Source of the DNA: Beverwykella pulmonaria
Lineage: Eukaryota > Ascomycota > Dothideomycetes > Pleosporales > Melanommataceae
Direction of reading: 5' to 3'
DNA: 64,000 bases
NCBI GenBank assembly: GCA_001599595.1
Contig: BCHH01000006.1
Coordinates: forward strand, 865,197 to 929,196
This document shows, piece by piece, positions 56,891 through 64,000 of the stretch (the first letter of the stretch is position 1; each line of letters opens with the position of its first letter). The notes beneath the pieces were generated by a model. The model was not told the DNA's origin and made no database searches. It saw nothing but the letters and a program-made list of their open reading frames with translations. The position numbers and the translations under genes were made by a program.

Positions 56891-59317
56891 TTTAAACTTG
56901 TATTTTTTTATCCGTTCTACCCAAGAAAAGATAAGAAGATCATGATTCTTTTAAAAGAGCGCAGTCGTGAGCCCATTCTACACGCCCCACGCTCTCTTCT
57001 TGGGCACCAGATCAGGCCACACCACGAATTTGCCCAGGAAACAGCTGTTATGTGGAATGATGCACTTGTACAGCTGGCAGAGTCCGATTGGCGCGTGTTG
57101 GCCGTCCCGGTCCCTGATAGGACTGGTAACGGCTACGGGCCGCCATAAGGTCGTAGCTGCAGGGGTGGGGTGATGTCATGTGCAGTCCAAATTCCCCAAC
57201 GGAACATTACTTGCATGCACAACCCACGCAGATCTTCTTCAGATTCCCTCTTTGGGAAGAAAGGCTGAGATAAAGACCTAATTCGGAGGGTAAAGATGCT
57301 GTGATTGATCGAGAAACGGGGGGTTTGTTGCGATGCCGGACGCAGAGGGAAAGATGGAATATATGGACGCCTATGGGATAGTGAGTATGGCAATGTCCTA
57401 CGTGGGTTGCATAGAATGTGCACTGGAGTGTTTCATTTTGAATATATCCTCCACATAGCCACATTACCTGGGTATGGTGATGGCTTTTTAGAATTCGTTG
57501 GTCAAATGGTGGAGAGATCATCGTGCCATCTGACCGAAAAGGCGCAATCATCCACTCAAATATCAACGGACTCAACGGACTCGGTGACAATCGCAACAAA
57601 TCACAAATACGACATTAATGAAAAGAGAGAAACGAAGGTTCCATGGTGGAGTCAGGTATTTCCATTGCCAAGTCTCTAGTATCCAAAGTGCTGGGCCGTG
57701 ATGAGATCTGCTGGAGATCTGCAAGGGATCTGCGATCGTCGTCCGACATCGGACATTCCGAGTCTCATACTTCGAATCAACATTACAGTGATCATGACAG
57801 GTGAAGATGCATCTAATTAAACGCCATTCGTCATTTGCTAAGAAGGAAGAGTTCAATGTTTGTATGTGTAGAACGCAAGAACAAGAACAAGGCAGTGAAC
57901 ACGATAATCAATGCAGGCAGAGACTTGCTAATAGAAGGAGTAATCAATCAACCGTGTGTTCAAATCATTCATGGATGACATCGAATAACTCTTAAACTAT
58001 CAGATTTCTATCGTGCACACTCAGTTTGCATAGGTCTTCATCCTTTGTGGGCCGCGATATCTCTCCTATTCCATCGCGAAAAAATCATTGAAGTCCTGGG
58101 CGGCACTCACCGTCTTGCTCCATTCCTGGTAAGCTGAGCAAGTTTTGTCCGATTGGCTATCCGTCATTCATGACCTCCAAGGCCTTCTCAGTAACACGCA
58201 GCTCCTCGTACTGAAAGGCGCGCTCCCACATTATGATGTCTTAGATGCCATTTAGCCCATACGTAGAGTCTGCGTAGGTCTCTCGGCGTTCAGTCTTGCG
58301 TTAAGGACCCAAATGGGCGCTGGGTGCACCACAAGCTCCTCGAAAACTACATCCCTGAGTTCGCGAGACAGTTTGCGTCATGCTTTTATTGTGGCTCTGA
58401 TGTACATTTGCAGATTACTGGTCATCTGCTGCCGCTTTAGAGTGGTGTTGGTAGCGACAGATCTCTTCCTTTCCGCCATTTGTGAGGAATGCACACGTTT
58501 GGACCGAACATTCGTGTTGTAAAGAAGGTTACACAAACGTTAAAATGAATGGCGATAGATAGTGATGAGATGGGGACAGAAGAGAGTTGGAGTTGGGCTA
58601 ATGTTCGTGTTTCAAGGCGACAACTGGAATGCCAATATCCTTTCGGTTCACTAGACGATAACTGGGGCGAATGAATTATCGAGACGAAGTAATTTAGGTC
58701 AACGTCGTAATCAATATTTATAGTTGACGCCCAGAAACATGTTACACTACATATCCAAGCACATTCTCCTCCCCCACGAACCTTTCCGGATACCCGTTCC
58801 ATTAGACACCGAATCAGGGATCAGTCCTCCAGCACAAATAACTCGAGATGATATTGTCGAAGCTCAGATTCTCGTAACGAATCAACGATAGATCATGAAC
58901 ATAGGTGCCGCCAGACACGGTGAGTTCTAATTTCCATATGTGAGCATGTTATCCCCTAAAAGGCTGCGGTTCAAAACTTACTGACGTCATCGGAGGCGCA
59001 ATTGATGTTTCTGTCTGCAATCAGCCTTTCTTTCTCATTTCGACGGGACACTCATCAGAAATCTTACCGATAGAAGGTGCACGAAAACCCGCTCGGAACG
59101 GACAAGGATGATACAATATCATTCCAACCATTTCCAATCCAATCTTTCGTAAAATCAGAACCGGTATATTCACTTTCACGCTAACAATGTTGTAGGAGGT
59201 CGTAGTGGGGACCTACAGCATCTATTCTCTACTGTGTTGACAGTTTGGTGCTTTCCTTGCTTATCTTTGACTGTGCTCGAGTTTAGTCTTAGTGAAAGTG
59301 ATTGCCTTACGAGAATG
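56891..59317. other. Gene-poor stretch, nothing recognised
   Basis: About 2.4 kb with only short frames on both strands. The first part is the promoter of the minus-strand zinc-finger-like gene. I found no RNA gene, repeat or relic. Confidence 0.4.
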
Positions 59318-59557
59318 CTACTTACACTCCCAGAAATCCACAAGCAGATCTCGCTTAGCCAGGACCTCACTTTTCTTCACTGCGCCCTGGTATCGTTTCA
59401 CTGTGTTACCAGCTTCGACGAGAATCTCCCCGGGTTGGAAATTTGTGAACACTGGCAAGGCGTCGCGAGGGACTTCAATGTTGGACTGCTCAGCAATAGG
59501 GGACGCGGCTACGGCAGTAACAAGGGCCGTTGCCAAGACAGTGGAGAGAAACTTCAT
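59318..59557 (-). CDS. Candidate small secreted protein
   Basis: Exon 1 encodes 79 aa if read to the TAG at 59318. It begins MKFLSTVLATALVTAVAAS, a clear signal peptide. The mature part is short and acidic to neutral (VPRDALPVFTNFQPGEILV) with a Lys-Arg site in NTVKRYQG and another in LAKRDLLVDFWE. The last codons sit on a GTAAGT donor (GAGTGTAAGT at 59321-59330 on the minus strand), so the protein probably continues into a second exon upstream of 59.3 kb with one or two Cys. Two acceptors are possible and I do not choose between them. The upstream frame is open to 59626, but the ATG at 59557 gives the signal peptide. It has an effector-like shape; function unknown. Confidence 0.6.
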   Translation of the reverse strand: MKFLSTVLATALVTAVAASPIAEQSNIEVPRDALPVFTNFQPGEILVEAGNTVKRYQGAVKKSEVLAKRDLLVDFWECK

Positions 59558-61797
59558 TGTAGTGTATTGGTATGTATTGAGGCTAATATTGAGCGTGTAC
59601 AGAATAATGACACAAAAAGAAATCACTAGATAGTAGAAACTCCCTTCTTATATGATGTTTTTGAAGTTTTGGTCCAGGCGATGCCCCACCTCGAGGTAGG
59701 CAGAGCAATCTACGGAAGCGAGTCCTGGGTCGATCTAAAGTAATATAAAGTTGAGTGATCACCCCACACAGCTGCAAAGATCCAGTATTGATTGCTCCAG
59801 ATAAGATGCTATTCTTATCCATGGCGTTCAAACCCGGTCGGACCTCATTCCCATAGTCATTCACATGCGAGGAATAAAGAGAAACACTTTCCTGAACCCG
59901 TATATAATCTTTGGAATTGAATATGGAGACCTGTTCCTCAGTCCACATCACGTCTCTGATTTGCTCACCTGATATCACGATCTGGATCTCGAAGCACTAT
60001 CTATCACGTCGCCTGCTTTGGATTTTCGTATTCGTGAATGCTTTTTGATGAAACGTTGACACTTCTAAGCCCCTGGTCACTCTCTCCGCTAGCCCCTAAC
60101 TTCATTAGATTCACTTACAGACTTTCGGGCTAAGTCCTCTAAGTGTAGCGCACCTATACAAGCTCTTAGCAAAGAAATCCTGGAATTCGTGAATCGATTT
60201 ACTTAGTACATCTTACCATCTCTCAGCAAATATGTTTTTACACGCTAAGGAAAGGCTACCAGGATTACCAAGACGTGAATAAGTACGGGGAACTATTACA
60301 CGTGAAGCTTAGTTCTCCTTCCTGCCTGCGTACCTCCTACCCAATGAACACGTCACTTGAAATGGCACTGGGCAGAACCGAAGACAAAACCTGTCGACGC
60401 ACGTAAGAATAGCTAGGTTAGGAAAAGAAATATCACCATTATCTCATACACCACTCACAGTTACGACCCGCTCCAAGACATGAACTCCAAAATTTTCCAC
60501 TACTAGATATTTATTGACATATGGCGTGATGTGTATCAACTTCCTATTTACATTTCCATCATCCCCATAACCTATTGAATTCTTAAAAGTCAGCCCTTCA
60601 ATCCTTTACCAGCTTTCTAGCTCTCTACATATCCAGCTACGACAGTTAAGTCTCCGTTGGCCGCGGTAATGGTGATGGTGGTGCTTGAGAACTATCAGGA
60701 GTCGCCGGCAATGTTAACGGCGCATGCAAAGTCTGCGAAGCTTGAAAGGCGTTGGTTGGATTTGAGATGCGTCCGAAGCCTATAAGGTCTATGACGATGG
60801 CGGTAGGCCTTGCGAGTCTTGCGGTAAAGCCAGCGAGATAAAAAATTTCCAACGTAGGCACTTGCATAGTCAAGGTCTGCAACGTGGACGTTATAGTCGA
60901 CATCAAGATCAATATCTTTATCACTGGGCGCATGAGTCCTATGACCGCGGGCACGCCCACAAGGTTCTTGTTGATCTCCCCACTCAATTTGCTAACCTCC
61001 AAACACTGTTTTCGAATTTCTACTTACTGTGGATGTTCAAGTCGTACACCGACGTAGTCAATTTATTCTTCAAGTAACATCTACCACCAGTCATCTACCC
61101 CTTGCCATGCTATCTTCGAACGAATCGTACGAGACGGGCATACACGGGCTATCTGCGTCCAGACACAAGCAGACACATTCGAAGTAGCCCGCCACAACCC
61201 TCGATATGGAGCCGCCGCCGTAGAAGTCGCGATTACATCGGATGGTCATTAGGCGGCCGTCAGGAAACGCCCAGGAGCCTAAAACGGTGAGAAGATAACG
61301 GGTTTCTTATGTAGCATGAAGATTTATAATTTCCTAACTTAGAGATGCAAAATATGGACTAAGCGCACCAAAGGAGCATCACAAACCTAACCGTGCTCGA
61401 CTCGGAGAGTATCCGAGGTCATTACCCTTAAGATCACTCTAACGGTAGTTTAAGGACAAGTTTAGAATAAGCAGTGTTAGTCTTGCAAGCCATTGCTCAG
61501 GAAATTACGGTTAGAGTGTGAGAAAGAAGAGCATTAGAAACTGGGATCTGTACTCTGTAGAGCAAATATATGCAGCGAAGCAAGCGATGCGAAACTAGTC
61601 TACAAATCTTCCGGGTATCTAAAGTAAAAGGGAGCAGCATTCTTTCCCTAAGTAGAAGACTGCAACCTTGAAAATCTCGCGCATCAAAGTCGTATTTTCT
61701 CCCTCATCGCATCTTTGCATCAATCGGCGACACAGCGCCCGTACGAAACTCCCTGGTCGCCTCATTAGCAACGTTCACAAGCTCCTCACATAATTAC
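59558..61797. other. Mostly AT-rich intergenic; weak coding trace at 60646-61002 (-)
   Basis: A minus-strand frame (60646-61002) is open for 118 codons without an ATG at its start. It contains hydrophobic stretches (VIKILILMSTITSTL) and a Pro/Ser tail, and a possible donor/acceptor pair lies just upstream near 61.0 kb. I cannot identify it. The rest holds nothing recognisable. Confidence 0.3.
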
Positions 61798-64000
61798 TCA
61801 CGTATAGCCCGCCCCTCCTCCCTGCGTATTCGCTCCCAATCTCCCCTCTCCAGGCGCAACATACGTATACGTCTCTTGTGGTACGTGTCCATAATAACTA
61901 CTTGCCGCCCCTCCCCCACCACCTCCTGCACCAGCATGGCCGACCGGCGAATACTGCTGCGGCGACGGCAAATTATTCATGCTGATAGCCGCCTCGTCCA
62001 TTTTCCCATACGCTGCAGATCCCACAGGTGAAGCTGGGAAACCCGCAGACGCGAATCCAGAATTCAAGGGTTGGCCTAATGTCGCATCGAGGCCGCGCGG
62101 GTACAGACCGCCGAGGTCGACGCGCTTCAGGCCCACAGCGCGGATCCAGTCTGCTCGCGGTGCTCCTGGGGCGCAGTCGTTTGTATAGATGAATGTGGTG
62201 AGGATGCGGCCAGCGGAGGTGAGGTCGAGGTATTTTCGCATGCGGGATGGAGAGGCGCGGCCGATGAGCATGTATACAAGAGCAGTGAATACGACAACGG
62301 CAGAGAGCGCTAAGACGAGGAAAGCTGGGATGCCGTAGTAGATATGAAAGCGCACCCGGCGGGTATAGACTGTGATGGGGACCTGGACTGCAGGTGCAGG
62401 CTCATCGCGTTTTGCAAGATTCTGCAGCGGTTCGGAAGGCAGTTGGCTTCTTGTTCCTACGACTGCGTTTGCGCTGATGTCCGTCCATATGAGATTTACG
62501 ATCTTCGCTGCCGTTGTAGCATTTCGAGACAGCTCTTGCCAGCGGTTGTACATGGCCATGTTGAATCGTCCAGTGTAGTCTGGGAGCCCCGATGTGTCTG
62601 ATGACACGCCGTCCATCTCATACGCAAGGGCCATGATGCGCTGATAGAAGTCCACGCCTGCGAGATTCTGATATGCTTGCGTCGGTGATCCCTCGAACTT
62701 GGTTCCACTAAAGTCCATGGGTGCGATTCCGGGGAGATAGAGATGTTCTTGGCGAGCTGTGGAGATGTTCGGGTGGTTTTCGTGCTCAGGGAGTGTGATG
62801 CCCCAAATGGGGTTGACGACTTCAAGTTCCATCCCGAGGTTTTCGACTGCCCATAGTGGTTCTAGAGAAGGTCCAAGTCAGTATAGTTCGGATTTGAAAT
62901 TAAGTCCAGCTGGATATTATAATTCTTGCAAAGCGGATGCAGACACTTCGCAAATAGCACCTCTATATGCTGCACTGACTACAACAAGAGGTGGATTTAG
63001 TATGGGAAGACACTCACTATCCTCGTCCTTTGCGTACACCTTATCTTTGATATCTAGAATATCCAAAGACTGCAACCCTTCTGTTCCGTTATAGCGAAAC
63101 TGAACCGCCTTAATCGATGCCTTCGACGCAGAAGCACATGAGTAAAGCGGCACAGTCCACTCTGTTCCAGGATCGAACAGCAGTGAAGCTGAGCCATCCT
63201 TTCTTCGCGCTGCACCATACATCATTCCGCATGAAACAGCGACATTGGTGATGTTCGCGTAGTCCGAGCTGTTACTACCAGAGCATGCGATGGCTAGAGC
63301 GCTCTAGTTAGCAATGGAAGATAAGAGTATGATGATGGGAGAACTTACGTATACCTTCGAAATCAGAGCTTCCGATTTTGAAGGGATTTCGACTCTTTGA
63401 TGTTGTTGAATTTAGAAAAACATCATCCAGATTCTGCCAAGAATTGTTAGACTGCGCTCGCATGCTCTGAAAATATGGGCTTGCGCTCACCAAGAAGCCA
63501 CCATATTCGCCCTGTAACATGACCTGGTCGTAACGCGCTTTGAATGTGTTGGATTTGTCGTTGGTAATGGGGAACTGAGCGCCGACAGTGGAATTGAGAT
63601 ATTGGAAACGTGTAGCATAAGTTTTGGTCTTCGGATTGGTGATGTTCATATAGAACATGGTATTGATGTTGTTGAACCATGCTGCGAAGTATGCCCGATC
63701 TCGTAGATTCGGATTTATCCATGCCTTATCTTTTTCGACTAGAGTTTCTATTAGCACTTATCCGATGGAGGTTGCAAGTTGGAACTCCCACAAGATGGTA
63801 TCTCTTTGTTAATATTCGCGAAGCCTCCGCGATCAGTGATGACAAGATTCTCAACATCATTGAACGCTGCTGCGTCGTCTTCTGAATATCTAATGCTGAA
63901 GTCCATTGTGATATTGAGATCGACGCATTCGGTTTCAGGCTCAATGAAGAGAAGATCTTCTGACCAGACGCTGCCAAAGGGTAGAGGCGGAGGGGTGGTG
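61798..64000 (-). CDS. Single-pass membrane glycoprotein, 5' end outside the window
   Basis: Four exons are visible (64000-63792, 63738-63349, 63293-63018, 62861-61798), with 53-, 55- and 156-nt introns. They give the last 645 residues; the N-terminus is cut by the window end. The long extracellular part carries many N-glycosylation sites (NIT, NNS, NTT types) and scattered Cys, including CSGSNSSDYANITNVAVSCG. One transmembrane helix follows (YYGIPAFLVLALSAVVVFTALVYML), then a cytoplasmic tail of about 150 residues that is Gly- and Tyr-rich (GAGGGGGGAASSYYG). Fungal proteins of this layout are common and uncharacterised; a surface-sensing or wall-linked role is only inference. Confidence 0.8.

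Overview
This window is chromosomal DNA of a filamentous ascomycete (Pezizomycotina). The genes carry short introns of about 46-64 nt with GT/AG ends and CTAAC-type branch sites. The families are typical of moulds: Zn2Cys6 regulators, an AA9 polysaccharide monooxygenase, fungal P450s, a PDR-type ABC transporter, a fungal 7-TM 'rhodopsin-domain' protein, a reducing PKS relic and a kinetochore Nnf1 gene. Many relics of peptidase, transposase and metabolic genes suggest a plant-associated or saprotrophic species with an active genome-decay process. I cannot name the species. All gene models were built by eye from splice signals and reading frames.

Layout. 1-10.2 kb: a 1,645-aa disordered protein with a C-terminal methyltransferase-like domain (+), then a sugar-porter MFS gene (-). 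10.2-15 kb: gene-poor and relic-rich (a GH79-like fragment, a pogo transposase tail, an aspartic-peptidase fragment), with one intact F-box/2EXR-like gene. 15.2-29.7 kb: a secondary-metabolism locus in mixed condition. Its intact genes are an AusD/Trt5-type methyltransferase, a 3beta-HSD-type SDR, a P450 and a 14-TM efflux MFS. Its damaged genes are a second P450 whose haem-ligand Cys is replaced by Phe, a 7-TM protein with frameshifts, a ketosynthase stub and a Zn2Cys6 regulator with an in-frame TAA. The efflux gene and the regulator are divergent and share a promoter carrying four 20-24-nt direct repeats.

30.9-33.4 kb: a complete 766-aa protein with two caspase-like domains in tandem. The first has Ser in place of the catalytic Cys and the second has an intact His/Cys dyad. 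This is the most unusual intact gene here. 34.9-38.6 kb: the 5' end of a Zn2Cys6 regulator abuts an ABC transporter that has lost its first nucleotide-binding domain and carries a 10-bp duplication frameshift and two in-frame stops.

40.3-44 kb: a repeat-rich, Cys-rich surface-type protein (-) with 15-bp and 21-bp minisatellites and a 60-N assembly gap. 45-64 kb: mostly ordinary genes, namely kinetochore Nnf1, an AA9 LPMO with a probable pro-peptide, a LaeA-like methyltransferase, small hypothetical proteins, a class-III aminotransferase, a conserved zinc-finger-like protein, a candidate small secreted protein, and a single-pass membrane glycoprotein cut by the window end.

How they work together: the 15-38 kb genes look like the surviving and dead parts of a metabolite pathway (scaffold synthase, tailoring enzymes, regulator, exporters). 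With the synthase reduced to a stub and the regulator interrupted, the original product is probably no longer made, while several tailoring enzymes remain open and may have been kept for other uses.
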